DNA from: Actinomyces capricornis
GTDB taxonomy: Bacteria > Actinomycetota > Actinomycetes > Actinomycetales > Actinomycetaceae
Assembly (NCBI RefSeq): GCF_019974135.1
Contig: NZ_AP025017.1
Location: 2,480,001 to 2,544,000 of the forward strand
Length of the DNA: 64,000 bases
Reading direction: 5' to 3'
Position numbers and translations under genes: made by a program. The notes beneath the pieces were generated by a model that was given only the letters and a program-made list of their open reading frames with translations, had not been told where the DNA came from and searched no databases. Numbering within the stretch: position 1 is the stretch's first letter; each line of letters begins with the position of its first letter. Shown here piece after piece: positions 43,614 through 53,117 of this stretch.

Positions 43614-45182
43614 ATGCCCAGCTTCATCGATCGAGTGGTCCTCCACGTCGCCGGGGGCGACGGCGGTCACGGGTGCACCTCCATCCACCGCGAGAAGTTC
43701 AAGCCCCTGGCCGGGCCCGACGGCGGTGACGGCGGGCACGGCGGCGACGTCGTCCTGAGCGTCGACCCCTCGGCCACCACCCTGCTGAGCTACCACCGCT
43801 CGCCCCACCGGCGCGCCGGCAACGGCACCCCGGGCATGGGGGACTGGCGGCGCGGCACCGACGGGCAGGACCTCATCCTGCCCGTGCCCCAGGGCACCGT
43901 GGTCAAGGCCGCGGACGGGACGGTCATCGCCGACCTGATCGACCCCGACAGCACCGTCGTCGTCGCCCAGGGAGGCACCGGGGGCCGCGGCAACTTCTCC
44001 CTGGCCTCCCCCCGGCGCCGCGCCCCCGGCTTCCACCTCCTGGGGGAGCCGGGCCAGGCCCAGGACGTCACCCTGGAGCTCAAGACCATCGCCGACGTCG
44101 CCCTCGTGGGCTACCCCAGCGCCGGCAAGTCCTCGCTCATCGCCGCCATGAGCGCGGCGCGCCCCAAGATCGCCGAGTACCCCTTCACCACCCTGGTACC
44201 CAACCTGGGCGTGGTGGAGGCCGGATCCGTGCGCTACACCATCGCCGATGTGCCCGGGCTCATCCCCGGGGCCTCCCAGGGCAAGGGCCTGGGCCTGGAG
44301 TTCCTGCGGCATATCGAGCGCTGCTCGGTCATCGCCCACCTCCTGGACTGCGCCACCCTGGAGCCGGGCCGTGACCCCCTCAGCGACCTGGACGTCATCG
44401 AGGCCGAGCTGGAGGCCTACTCCCGGCGCCTGAGCGAGCAGGAGGCCGACCCGGCCCTGACCGGCCTGGCCCCGCTCATGGACCGCCCGCGCGTCGCGGT
44501 GCTGACCAAGATCGACATTCCCGAGGCCGCCGAGCTCGCCGACTTCGTGCGAGCAGACCTGGAGGCCCGCGGCATGCAGGTCTTCGAGGTCTCGGCCGTG
44601 GCCCACACCGGGCTCAAGGAGCTGTCCTTCGCCCTGGCCCGCCTGGTGGAGCAGGCCCGCGCCTGCGCCCCCGCCGCGCAGGCCCGGCCCGACCGCCAGG
44701 TCATCCGGCCGCAGGCGGTGGGGCGGCGCAGGCCCGAGCCGGTGGCCGAGGTCCGCCAGATCACCCACCCCAGTGAGGGCAGCGTCTACCAGGTGCGCGG
44801 CGACAAGCCCGAGCGCTGGGTGCGACAGACCGACTTCTCCAACGATGAGGCGGTGGGCTACCTGGCCGACCGCCTGGCGGCCGCCGGAGTGGAGGATGAG
44901 CTGGTCAAGGCCGGTGCCCGGGCCGGGGATGCCGTCCTCATCGGCGAGGTGGAGGGGGGCGTGCTCTTCACCTGGGAGCCGGCCATGTCCACCGGCCCCG
45001 AGCTGCTGGGAGCCCGCGGCACCGATCTGCGTATCGACCAGAGCCAGCGGCGCACCAACGCCCAGCGCCGCGAGCAGTACCACGAGATGATGGACGCCAA
45101 GGAGGCGGCCCGTGCCGAGCTGCGCCAGGAGGCCGTCGAGGGCCTGTGGACCGACGCCTCCCACTGGGAGGGGGAGCGGTGA
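43614..45182 (+). CDS. obg: GTPase Obg (CgtA)
   Basis: Ribosome-associated GTPase of 50S assembly and stress control. The 522-residue protein has the glycine-rich Obg fold (1-160, e.g. [21 protein letters not shown]), the G domain with P-loop GYPSAGKSS near 165, [10 protein letters not shown] near 213 and TKID near 297, and a C-terminal OCT domain (about 375-450) followed by an Arg/Glu-rich tail. AGGAGG lies about 7 nt before the ATG. The stop overlaps the proB start (GTGA). Confidence 0.96.
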   Translation: MPSFIDRVVLHVAGGDGGHGCTSIHREKFKPLAGPDGGDGGHGGDVVLSVDPSATTLLSYHRSPHRRAGNGTPGMGDWRRGTDGQDLILPVPQGTVVKAADGTVIADLIDPDSTVVVAQGGTGGRGNFSLASPRRRAPGFHLLGEPGQAQDVTLELKTIADVALVGYPSAGKSSLIAAMSAARPKIAEYPFTTLVPNLGVVEAGSVRYTIADVPGLIPGASQGKGLGLEFLRHIERCSVIAHLLDCATLEPGRDPLSDLDVIEAELEAYSRRLSEQEADPALTGLAPLMDRPRVAVLTKIDIPEAAELADFVRADLEARGMQVFEVSAVAHTGLKELSFALARLVEQARACAPAAQARPDRQVIRPQAVGRRRPEPVAEVRQITHPSEGSVYQVRGDKPERWVRQTDFSNDEAVGYLADRLAAAGVEDELVKAGARAGDAVLIGEVEGGVLFTWEPAMSTGPELLGARGTDLRIDQSQRRTNAQRREQYHEMMDAKEAARAELRQEAVEGLWTDASHWEGER

Positions 45183-46378
45183 GCCGGGCTCCCTCCCGGC
45201 AGGACGGCGGGGTCGGCAGCGGGGCTGACAGCGGGACCACGGCGCACCGTGACCGCCCCGAGAGCCTGGCGCCGGGCGCCCGGGTGGTCATCAAGGTCGG
45301 CTCCTCCTCCCTGACCCGCCCCGACGGCGGGCTGGACCTCAACCGCATCGACATCATCGCCGGGCTGACCGCGGGCATGCGGCGCCGGGGCCACGATGTC
45401 ATCCTGGTGACCTCGGGGGCGGTGGCGGCGGGCCTGACCCCGCTGGGCCTGGAGACCCGGCCCCAGGAGCTGCGGCTGCTCCAGGCGGCCGCCTCGGTGG
45501 GTCAGGGCAACCTCATGGCCCGATGGCAGACCGCCATGAGCGCCTACGGGGTGGTGGCCGCCCAGGTGCTCCTGACTGCCCAGGATGTGGCCGTGCGCAG
45601 CCACTACCGAACCGTGCGCGCCACCTTCGACGCGCTGCTGTCCCTGGGCGCGGTGCCCATCGTCAACGAGAACGATGCGGTGGCCACCGACGAGTTCTCC
45701 CTGGGGGACAATGACCACCTGGCGGCGCTGGTCTCCCACCTGGTGACCGCCGATGTGCTGGTGCTGCTCACCGACGTCGACGGCCTGTGGACAGCCCGCC
45801 CCGGCACTCCCGGCGCCCGTCCCATCCGCCACGTGCGCAGGCCCGCCGACCTGGAGGGGGTCTCGGTCTCCGGGCGCGGCTCCCAGGTGGGCACGGGGGG
45901 CATGACCACCAAGGTCCAAGCGGCCACGATCTCCTGCGCCTCGGGCACGGCCACCCTCATCGCCTCCGCCGACGACGCGGCCGCCCTGCTGGCCGGGCCC
46001 GACCTCCCGGCCCAGGTGGGCACCTGGTTCGACCCCACCGGCCCCCACCGGCCCAGCCGCCGGCTGTGGATCGCCCACGCCTCCATGCCCGAGGGCCGGA
46101 TCCTGGTGGACCAGGGAGCGGCCCGCGCACTGACAGTGGGCAAGAAGTCCCTCCTGCTGCCGGGCGTCACGGCGGTCAGCGGCGACTTCGAGTCGGGGGC
46201 GGTGGTCGATATCGTCGGCCCCGAGCGCGCTGTGGCGCGCGGCATCTGCCGCTACTCGGCCGCCGAGCTCGGGGAGGTCCTGGCGGCCCGTGCCGCGGGC
46301 ACGCCCGCCCCCGATCATGTGGCGCCCGTGGTCCACCGCGACGACCTGGCCGAACTGCCCCGCACCGCCGGCGCCTGA
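45179..46378 (+). CDS. proB: Glutamate 5-kinase
   Basis: First enzyme of proline biosynthesis, phosphorylating glutamate. The 399-residue protein has the amino acid kinase domain ([15 protein letters not shown] near 38, [17 protein letters not shown] near 162, STGGMTTK-type loop as [12 protein letters not shown] near 240) and a C-terminal PUA domain (about 295-375). The GTG at 45179 overlaps the obg stop and follows GGGAGGGGGAG. proA, its pathway partner, is not adjacent but lies 1.4 kb downstream, behind an unrelated membrane gene. Confidence 0.95.
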   Translation: MSRAPSRQDGGVGSGADSGTTAHRDRPESLAPGARVVIKVGSSSLTRPDGGLDLNRIDIIAGLTAGMRRRGHDVILVTSGAVAAGLTPLGLETRPQELRLLQAAASVGQGNLMARWQTAMSAYGVVAAQVLLTAQDVAVRSHYRTVRATFDALLSLGAVPIVNENDAVATDEFSLGDNDHLAALVSHLVTADVLVLLTDVDGLWTARPGTPGARPIRHVRRPADLEGVSVSGRGSQVGTGGMTTKVQAATISCASGTATLIASADDAAALLAGPDLPAQVGTWFDPTGPHRPSRRLWIAHASMPEGRILVDQGAARALTVGKKSLLLPGVTAVSGDFESGAVVDIVGPERAVARGICRYSAAELGEVLAARAAGTPAPDHVAPVVHRDDLAELPRTAGA

Positions 46379-46576
46379 GCCGCGCTGATGAGGAAACCGG
46401 TGCGCAGTATCATCCCCGGGAGATTCCCAGGTTGAGAACGCCCCCCATCTGTGGCTCTGGGCTTAGGATTCTTGCCGTCGAGGCGACGTGGAGCGAGCTC
46501 AGGGCGAAAACCCCGCAGCACCGTGCCCCACGATACCGCTCCTGTGCATCCTGTGTCGTCTCAGGGAGGAATACTC

Positions 46577-47593
46577 ATGGGATTCGCCGTTCTTCTTCTG
46601 ATCATCGTCGCGCTGATAGGCCTGTGGTCCATTTTTGATCCGCGCGGCATGTGGAGAGCCACCGAATCCTGGAAATTCCGAAACCCGGAGGCCAATGAAC
46701 CCTCGGAAGCCTCGTTCGCCCTTTCCCGTATCACTGGTGTGATCTCCGTTATCGGAGTCCTGATCTTCATCGGGGTGCTGCTGCAGGGGCCGCCAGGCTC
46801 ACAGGAGTCCCAGCGGGACTCGCGGACGCGGTCGGCATCTTCATACGACCCATTCGCGCAGCCGACGGATGACGGCCTGGAGCCGTACCCGGTATCTCCG
46901 GATCCGATCGATGCCTTCTCCTCCGCTGCTCAGAGCCCTGCCGCCCTTGGTGATCCGGTGACGATCTTCACCCCGGTCCTCCAATCCGACAGCAGTGGCA
47001 GTGAGGGGGCGAGCTCCTCGGCTACCACTGTTGGGCTCGACCCCGTCTACTATCCGTGGACCAGTGGTGATCACCCGGCGGCCTTCGCCGCAGCAACGGT
47101 GATCGACTCCAAGACGGCCCTGGGGACCCTCGACATGACCCAGGCGTCCACTCCGGATGCGGGGGAGGGCACATTGGGCGAGGCCACCTACATCATCGTC
47201 AGGCTCTCTCGGCCTGTCTGCGCGATCAGCTCGATATCCGCCACGACCAGCAATGAGCGGATACGGATCTCGGTGAGGGGGGTGTCGGATGAGACCCGTT
47301 GCGGGCAGACGGTCAATGGCGCGTATGTCGCCGTACCACTCAGTGAGGATCAGGTGGCCATGGCGCAGAGTTACGAGGCTCCCTCCTACCGGCCTATCGC
47401 CACTGCCGGGACCCGGCGCATGTACTCCAGTCCGCGAGGCGAATTCGTGCCCACTGTGTTCGTCTCCCAACAGCGTACGGGTCTTGATTACGTGTGGATG
47501 GACGAGCAGACGGATAAGCAGGTCGCTCCAGGCGTCCTGGTGCCCTGGCTTCCCTCCACGGATGAGTCCCTGCCCTCCGCCGGCCCCTCATAG
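46577..47593 (+). CDS. Membrane protein with DUF6199-like N-terminus
   Basis: Uncharacterised membrane protein, 338 residues. Two hydrophobic segments (about 2-20 and 53-72) enclose an ESWKFRNPEANEPSEAS loop, a pattern I associate with DUF6199. The remaining 265 residues are Ser/Pro/Asp-rich and probably extracytoplasmic, with two cysteines (PVCAISS and TRCGQTV) that could form a disulphide. AGGGAGGA precedes the ATG. Base composition is visibly less GC-rich than proB and proA, between which it is inserted. Function unknown. Confidence 0.7.
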   Translation: MGFAVLLLIIVALIGLWSIFDPRGMWRATESWKFRNPEANEPSEASFALSRITGVISVIGVLIFIGVLLQGPPGSQESQRDSRTRSASSYDPFAQPTDDGLEPYPVSPDPIDAFSSAAQSPAALGDPVTIFTPVLQSDSSGSEGASSSATTVGLDPVYYPWTSGDHPAAFAAATVIDSKTALGTLDMTQASTPDAGEGTLGEATYIIVRLSRPVCAISSISATTSNERIRISVRGVSDETRCGQTVNGAYVAVPLSEDQVAMAQSYEAPSYRPIATAGTRRMYSSPRGEFVPTVFVSQQRTGLDYVWMDEQTDKQVAPGVLVPWLPSTDESLPSAGPS

Positions 47594-47725
47594 ACCCCTG
47601 CCATGCAAGACCCTGCCATGGGCCTTGTCGTTGTCTGCCATGATGCGGCCGGATAGGTCGAAGCCGCCGGAATCGGGGTGGCTGGCGCCACGGCAGGGGG
47701 CATACCGCGGGACCCGGCCTGCCCG

Positions 47726-47731
47726 TATGGT
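47726..47731 (+). promoter_or_regulatory. Leaderless -10 box, proA
   Basis: TATGGT followed by 6 nt (GGAGGC) and ATG at 47738. The spacer itself looks like a ribosome binding site but is too close, so leaderless initiation is favoured. Confidence 0.5.
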
Positions 47732-47737
47732 GGAGGC

Positions 47738-49066
47738 ATGAGCAGTACTCCCGACAGTCAGGCCGAGGCAGGGGCCGCGCAGGAGGCCACGGCCCTGGTG
47801 GCCTCGGTGGCCACGGCCGCCCGCGCCGCTCAGCGGGCCATCGCCGGCGCCCCGCGCGCCGTCAAGGACGCCGCCCTGCACGCCATGGCCGATGCGCTGG
47901 CAGCCCACGAGGAGCAGATCCTGGCCGCCAACGCGCTCGATCTGGCCCGCGGCCGGGATCGGGGCATGAGGCCGGGCCTGCTGGACCGCCTCGCCCTGGA
48001 CTCCGGGCGCCTGGAGGCGATCGCCGGAGCCCTGCGCGAGATCGCCGCCCTGCCCGACCCCGTCGGCCAGATCGTCGACGGCTCGGTCATGCCCAACGGC
48101 CTGCGGGTGCGGCGCGTGCGCGTGCCCATGGGCGTGGTCGGCATGATCTACGAGGCCCGCCCCAATGTCACCGTGGATGTGGCCGCCCTGGCCGTCAAGT
48201 CCGGCAACGCCGTCATCCTGCGCGGGGGCAGTGCCGCCCAGGCCTCCAATGCCGCCATCGTGGAGGCCCTGCGCGGTGCCCTGGCCTCCCAGGGCCTGCC
48301 CGCCGACCTCGTGGCCAGCGTGGACGCCGCCGGGCGCGAGGGCGCCCGTGCCCTCATGCACGCCCGCGGACTGGTCGATGTCCTTGTCCCGCGCGGCGGG
48401 GCGGGCCTCATCCGCACCGTGGTGGAGGAGTCCACGGTGCCGGTTATCGAGACCGGCTCGGGCAACTGCCACATCTACGTCGATGCCAGCGCCGAGCCGG
48501 GGGCCGCCGTCGATATCATCGTCAACGCCAAGACCCAGCGGGTCGGGGTGTGCAACGCCGCCGAGACCCTCCTGGTCCACCAGGGCATCGCCGACTCCTG
48601 GCTGCCCCGGGCGGCCCGGGCCCTGTGGAGCCGGGGCACCACCCTCCACGCCGACGCCGCCGCCCGCGGGATCCTCCGGGGCCCCGCCGCGGCCGAGGCC
48701 CACCAGGACCTGCTGGTGGAGGCCACCGAGGAGGACTGGGACACCGAGTACGGCTCCCTGGATCTGGCGGTGCGTGTGGTGCCCGATGTCCAGGAGGCGA
48801 TCGAGCACATCCGAGCCCACACCACCGGGCACACCGAGGCCGTCCTGGCCCAGGACACCGCCGTCATCACCGCCTTCATCGCCGGGATGGACTCGGCCGC
48901 CGTCATCGTCAACGCCTCCACCCGCTTCACCGACGGCGGGCAGCTCGGCCTGGGCGCCGAGCTGGGGATCTCCACGCAGAAGCTCCACGCCCGTGGGCCC
49001 ATGGGCCTGACCGAACTGACAACGACCATGTGGATCGTTGAGGGCGACGGCCACGTGCGTCCCTGA
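47738..49066 (+). CDS. proA: Gamma-glutamyl phosphate reductase
   Basis: Second enzyme of proline biosynthesis, reducing glutamyl phosphate to glutamate semialdehyde with NADPH. The 442-residue aldehyde-dehydrogenase-fold protein has GVVGMIYEARPNVTVDVAAL near 127, the catalytic cysteine Cys272 in RVGVCNAAE, and FTDGGQLGLGAELGIST near 394. The ATG at 47738 fits the conserved start and the -10 box. A small acidic-tail gene follows after 14 bp and may be co-transcribed. Confidence 0.96.
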   Translation: MSSTPDSQAEAGAAQEATALVASVATAARAAQRAIAGAPRAVKDAALHAMADALAAHEEQILAANALDLARGRDRGMRPGLLDRLALDSGRLEAIAGALREIAALPDPVGQIVDGSVMPNGLRVRRVRVPMGVVGMIYEARPNVTVDVAALAVKSGNAVILRGGSAAQASNAAIVEALRGALASQGLPADLVASVDAAGREGARALMHARGLVDVLVPRGGAGLIRTVVEESTVPVIETGSGNCHIYVDASAEPGAAVDIIVNAKTQRVGVCNAAETLLVHQGIADSWLPRAARALWSRGTTLHADAAARGILRGPAAAEAHQDLLVEATEEDWDTEYGSLDLAVRVVPDVQEAIEHIRAHTTGHTEAVLAQDTAVITAFIAGMDSAAVIVNASTRFTDGGQLGLGAELGISTQKLHARGPMGLTELTTTMWIVEGDGHVRP

Positions 49067-49080
49067 AGAAGGAGGCGATG

Positions 49081-49521
49081 ATGACGACTCTGATCCGCCC
49101 CCGGGGCCGCTTCATCGCGGTCCTGACCATCCTGGTGACCTCGGTGCTGCTGACCTGGGTGACCTGGTCCGCGATGAGCTCCCCCAGTGGGACCACCAGC
49201 GGCCCGGGCATCGATATCACCCCCAGGCCGGCCTCCTCCGGGTCGGCCACTCCGGGGCCCACCGCCTCCCACAGCGCCGCCGCGACGGAGAGCGCCAGTG
49301 AGCACCACAGCCCGGAGGCCGTCGAGCCTCCCGCCCCGGCAGCCGTCGACCCCCAGGGCCGCAGCGACCAGGGCGGTCAGGGGGGCCACGCCGAGCCGCC
49401 GGCGCCCCAGGCACCACCCGCGGCACCCCAGGCGCCTCCTGCTGCGCCTCAGGCGCCGGCCGATGACGATGACGCCGATGATCTCGATGATGCCGACGAC
49501 GCCGCGGAGATCGACGACTGA
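49081..49521 (+). CDS. Small membrane-anchored protein with acidic tail
   Basis: 146-residue protein of unknown function. A basic N-terminus (LIRPRGR) and one hydrophobic helix (about 11-28) anchor it; the rest is a Ser/Thr/Pro spacer, a short tandem APPAAPQ repeat (about 106-126) and an Asp-rich end (DDDDADDLDDADDAAEIDD). This looks like a cell-envelope protein whose tail could bind cations. The second of two adjacent ATGs fits GGAGG better. It is convergent with the two-component genes, about 36 bp away. Confidence 0.6.
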   Translation: MTTLIRPRGRFIAVLTILVTSVLLTWVTWSAMSSPSGTTSGPGIDITPRPASSGSATPGPTASHSAAATESASEHHSPEAVEPPAPAAVDPQGRSDQGGQGGHAEPPAPQAPPAAPQAPPAAPQAPADDDDADDLDDADDAAEIDD

Positions 49522-49557
49522 GACCGGCCTGCGGCGGGGAGCCGTGGCCGGGATGCG

Positions 49558-50235
49558 TCACACGAGGCGGTAGCCCATGCCCCGCACCGTCTGGAACTTG
49601 TCCTTGCCGAGCTTGCTCCTGAGGTAGGACATGTAGACCTCGACGACGTTGGAGCCGGGATCGAAGTCGTAGCCCCACACGGTGCTCAGGAGCTGCTCAC
49701 GGCTGAGAACCTGGCCGGGGTGGCGCATGAAGGTCTCCGCCAGGGCGAACTCGCGGGCCGAGAGCTCGATAGTGGCGCCGTCGATCTCCATGGTCCGGGT
49801 GCGCAGGTCCAGCACCAGGTTGCGGTGGCTCAGACGCATCGATTCGGCAGCGGGCTGGGTGGCCTCTGAGCGCAGCCGGACCCGGATGCGCGCCAGCAGC
49901 TCCTCGAAGGAGAAGGGCTTGGGCATGTAGTCGTCCGCCCCTCCCTCCAGGCCCGCGACCCGGTCGGCCACCGAGGTGCGGGCGGTGAGCATGATGACGG
50001 GGGTGGTCACGCCCTGTCCGCGCATCTGCTCCAGGGCGGTGAACCCGTCGATGTCGGGCAGGCCCACGTCCAGGATGATGAGATCGATCTCCCCACGGGC
50101 GGTCAGCTGGACGGCCAGCTGCACCGCCTCAACCCCCGAGGCCGTTGTCTGGGCGGTGAATCCGGCTGACTTGAGTCCCTTGACGAGGAAGGAGGCGATG
50201 CGCGCCTCGTCCTCCACCACCAGGATGCTGCTCAT
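49558..50235 (-). CDS. OmpR/PhoB family response regulator
   Basis: Response regulator of 225 residues. The receiver domain has VVEDE (6-10), phospho-acceptor Asp56 in LIILDVGLPDIDG and Lys in YMPKPFS near 106; the winged-helix DNA-binding domain ends with the typical KDKFQTVRGMGYRLV. AAGGGAAGG stands 6 nt before the ATG. It is 34 bp downstream of its histidine kinase and forms a two-component system with it. Target genes are not identifiable; nearby ugd and the small acidic gene are candidates. Confidence 0.93.
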   Translation of the reverse strand: MSSILVVEDEARIASFLVKGLKSAGFTAQTTASGVEAVQLAVQLTARGEIDLIILDVGLPDIDGFTALEQMRGQGVTTPVIMLTARTSVADRVAGLEGGADDYMPKPFSFEELLARIRVRLRSEATQPAAESMRLSHRNLVLDLRTRTMEIDGATIELSAREFALAETFMRHPGQVLSREQLLSTVWGYDFDPGSNVVEVYMSYLRSKLGKDKFQTVRGMGYRLV

Positions 50236-50269
50236 CGGTCGCCTTCCCTTCGTGATCGGTGTGGGCACA

Positions 50270-51742
50270 CTACTGGCCGTGGTGGCTGCACGGCAGTCTG
50301 AGGGTGAACACAGAGCCGGCTCCTTGCTGGGAGCTGATCTCCAGGGCACCCCCGTGAGCGCTGAGGATGTTCTCCACGATACTCAGCCCCAGTCCGGTGC
50401 CCGGGGCCCTCTGCTCCGCCTCGGCGCTGCGCCCGAAGCGCTGGCGCACCAGCTCCAGATCCGCCTCGGCGATGCCGATGCCCTCGTCGGCCACCCACAG
50501 GCGCACCTGCCCGTCCTCGACGCGCGAGCCCAGGGCGATGCGCGAATCCGCGTCGGAGTACTTCACGGCATTGGCGGCCAGCTGGAGCCAGGCCTGGGTC
50601 AGGCGCGTGGGGTCCACCTGGCACACGGATGTGGCCGACTCCTCCAGCACCCACTGGCGCTCGCCCAGGGCGCGGGCCTTGTCGAAGACCTGCACCGTCA
50701 GCTCGGAGAGCTGAGTGGCCCGGGGGCGGAAGAAGCCTGACTCGGTGGTCTTGGCCAGCTCCAGCAGGTCACTGACCAGGGTGCCCATCCGATCCAGCTC
50801 GTCGATGGCCAGGCTCCGGGTCTGGACGACATCCTGGGTGTCCTCGGGGTCCAGCAGCTCCATATGGCCGCGGATGATCGTGATGGGGGTGCGCAGCTCG
50901 TGGCCGACGTCGTCGAGCAGGCTGCGCTCGGCCTCCACCGAGCGCTGCACCCGGTCCAGCATCCCGTTGATGGCCCGCGCCAGGGCGCTGAGGTCGTCGC
51001 GCCCCTTGACCGGCACGCGGGAGGTCAGGTCATTGGCGCCGATCGACTCGGTGGCGCGGCGCAGCACCCCGATGGGGTGCAGGAGGCGCTCGACGCCGAA
51101 CCAGGCCAGCGCGGTGACCAGGGCGACGGTGAAGACGGCGGCGGCCGCGTAGAGCACCATGGTGCGACGCAGGTTGGCGCCGGCGTCCTCCATGTCGACG
51201 ACCTGGGCCAGGGCCGCCTGGCTGCTGCCATCGCGCAGGGGCACCACCATGACCCGGTAGGAGCCTGAGGAGGTGGTGATCGTGGTGATCGTGGCCTGCG
51301 GGGCGGCGCTCAGCTCGCCCAGGCGCTCCACCAGCTGCCTGTCCTTCTCCGGGCGCAGGGTGACATCGGCGGAGGGGAACCAGCGCAGTTCCTGATCAAC
51401 GAAGCCCAGCTCACTCTCCCCGGGGCGCACCACGGAGCGCTGGATGTGGGTGTAGACCACCTGGGAGGCGTCGACGAAGGGGGCGCCGGTGGCAGGATCG
51501 ACTCCCTCGATGGCGAGCACCTCGAAGCGGTCGCGGCTGCGCTGGAGGTGCTCATCGATATCGACATGAAGGGTCTGCTGGCCCAGGACCCACACGATGG
51601 CGCCGCAGCTGGCCAGGGCGATGCTGGCCACCAGGATGATGGCGGCCAGCACCCGTGCGCCAACCGTGGCCGAGGGTGAGATCTTCTCGGCGTTCACGGC
51701 TGCATTGTGCCCTGTGCCACGGCCCCGGTGGTAGGTGGTCAT
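50270..51742 (-). CDS. Membrane sensor histidine kinase
   Basis: Classical membrane histidine kinase of 490 residues: membrane helix 1 (about 30-54), an extracytoplasmic sensor (55-194), helix 2 (195-217), HAMP (218-270), HisKA with phospho-acceptor His281 (DDVGHELRTP), and HATPase with LAANAVKYSD (N box), VADEGIGIA (G1) and GTGLGLSIV (G2). The sensor domain has no recognised signature. It is encoded just before the OmpR-type regulator and 46 bp after ugd on the same strand, so it may also be read from the glycosylation operon. Confidence 0.92.
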   Translation of the reverse strand: MTTYHRGRGTGHNAAVNAEKISPSATVGARVLAAIILVASIALASCGAIVWVLGQQTLHVDIDEHLQRSRDRFEVLAIEGVDPATGAPFVDASQVVYTHIQRSVVRPGESELGFVDQELRWFPSADVTLRPEKDRQLVERLGELSAAPQATITTITTSSGSYRVMVVPLRDGSSQAALAQVVDMEDAGANLRRTMVLYAAAAVFTVALVTALAWFGVERLLHPIGVLRRATESIGANDLTSRVPVKGRDDLSALARAINGMLDRVQRSVEAERSLLDDVGHELRTPITIIRGHMELLDPEDTQDVVQTRSLAIDELDRMGTLVSDLLELAKTTESGFFRPRATQLSELTVQVFDKARALGERQWVLEESATSVCQVDPTRLTQAWLQLAANAVKYSDADSRIALGSRVEDGQVRLWVADEGIGIAEADLELVRQRFGRSAEAEQRAPGTGLGLSIVENILSAHGGALEISSQQGAGSVFTLRLPCSHHGQ

Positions 51743-51788
51743 GCCGGGCCTATCACCGAGGCCGTACCGGCCCTGCCAGCCGGTCCGC

Positions 51789-53117
51789 TCATCTGCCGAT
51801 GCCCCGATAGTCCCAGCCGGCCTCGCGCCAGGCCGCCGGATCCAGGGCGTTGCGCGCGTCGATGATCACCGGCTGCGCCACCAGCTGGGCCGCCCGGTGG
51901 GGATCCATCCCGGTGAACTCCGCCCATTCGGTGGCCAGGATGACCAGCTCGGCGCCCTCCAGGGCCTGCTCGGGGGAGGCGGCGGGGAGGAGGCGGGGGT
52001 GGTCCTGGCGCACACGGTCCATGGCGTGCGGGTCGTGGATGGTCACCCGGGCCCCGTGGTCGGCCAGGCGCTCAGCCACATCCAGGGCGGGGGAGTCTCG
52101 CAGGTCGTCGCTGTTGGGCTTGAAGGCCGCCCCCAGTATGGTCACGGCCGCCCGGTCGGCGCCCCGGCCCAGCCGCTCCAGGGCCAGGTCCACCACGTGG
52201 TCGCGCTGGTCCTGGTTGATGGTGTCGACCTGCTCCAGCAGCCCGGCCAGGCGCTGGGCGCCGTGGGTGGTGGCGCTGGCCCGCAGCGCCCGGATGTCCT
52301 TGGGCAGGCAGCCCCCGCCGAAGCCCACCCCGGCATGCAGGAACCGTCTGCCGATGCGCTCATCGAGCCCCAGGGCCTGGGCCAGGACGGTGACATCGGC
52401 GCCCGTGGCCTCGCACATGGTCGACATGGCGTTGATGAAGCTGATCTTGGTGGCCAGGAAGGAGTTGGCGGCGGTCTTGACCAGCTCGGCGGTGGCGTAG
52501 TCGGTGAGGATGCGGGCAATGCCCTCCTCCAGCATCGGGGCGTAGACCTCGTCGAGGGCGGCGCGCGCGGAGTCGGCCTCCTGGGGGTCCTGGGGCAGGC
52601 CGTAGACGATCCGGTCGGGGTGGAGGGTGTCCTTGACGGCGAAGCCCTCGCGCAGGAACTCGGGGTTCCACACCAGTCGGGCGCGCCCCTCCAGGCGGCG
52701 GGCCGTCTGGAGGGCGGTGCCCACCGGAACCGTGGACTTGCCGACCACCAGCGGCCGGCGCCCCCCGGACAGCAGGGGGATGAGCAGGTCGACGGCGGCC
52801 CACACCTGGGACAGGTCCGCCTCCCCGGCACGGGTGCCCTGGGGGGTGCCCACGGCGATGAAGTGCACGTCGGCCTGGGCGATCCATTCGGCGGTGCCCT
52901 TCTCGGTGGGGTCGGCGGTGAAGCGCAGGTTGCCCCGCTCGACGCCGGAGACGAGCAGCTCGGGCAGCTCGGGCTCGTAGAAGGGAGCCTCGCCCTGGGC
53001 CAGCTTCTGGGCCTTGATGGGGTCGATGTCGATGCCCAGGACCTCGTGGCCCAGCTGCGCCATGGCGGCAGCGTGGACCGCTCCGAGGTATCCGCAGCCG
53101 ATGACTGTCAAACGCAT
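51789..53117 (-). CDS. ugd: UDP-glucose 6-dehydrogenase
   Basis: Oxidises UDP-glucose to UDP-glucuronate with two NAD. The 442-residue protein has the N-terminal Rossmann motif GCGYLG (7-12), the active-site cysteine Cys270 in GFGGGCLPKD, and the C-terminal UDP-binding domain with GAAFKPNSDDLRDSP near 330. GGGAG precedes the ATG, which lies inside the end of the upstream phosphotransferase gene by 10 bp. As last gene of the glycosylation operon it probably supplies the UDP-glucuronate (or derived) donor for its glycosyltransferases. Confidence 0.94.
   Translation of the reverse strand: MRLTVIGCGYLGAVHAAAMAQLGHEVLGIDIDPIKAQKLAQGEAPFYEPELPELLVSGVERGNLRFTADPTEKGTAEWIAQADVHFIAVGTPQGTRAGEADLSQVWAAVDLLIPLLSGGRRPLVVGKSTVPVGTALQTARRLEGRARLVWNPEFLREGFAVKDTLHPDRIVYGLPQDPQEADSARAALDEVYAPMLEEGIARILTDYATAELVKTAANSFLATKISFINAMSTMCEATGADVTVLAQALGLDERIGRRFLHAGVGFGGGCLPKDIRALRASATTHGAQRLAGLLEQVDTINQDQRDHVVDLALERLGRGADRAAVTILGAAFKPNSDDLRDSPALDVAERLADHGARVTIHDPHAMDRVRQDHPRLLPAASPEQALEGAELVILATEWAEFTGMDPHRAAQLVAQPVIIDARNALDPAAWREAGWDYRGIGR

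Noticed and set aside
46493..46545. Possible decayed copy of hairpin elements 3/4 (ACCCCGCA and CCCCACGAT present)
   Set aside because: The left arm is missing, boxes are not 20 nt apart and similarity is too short to claim homology.
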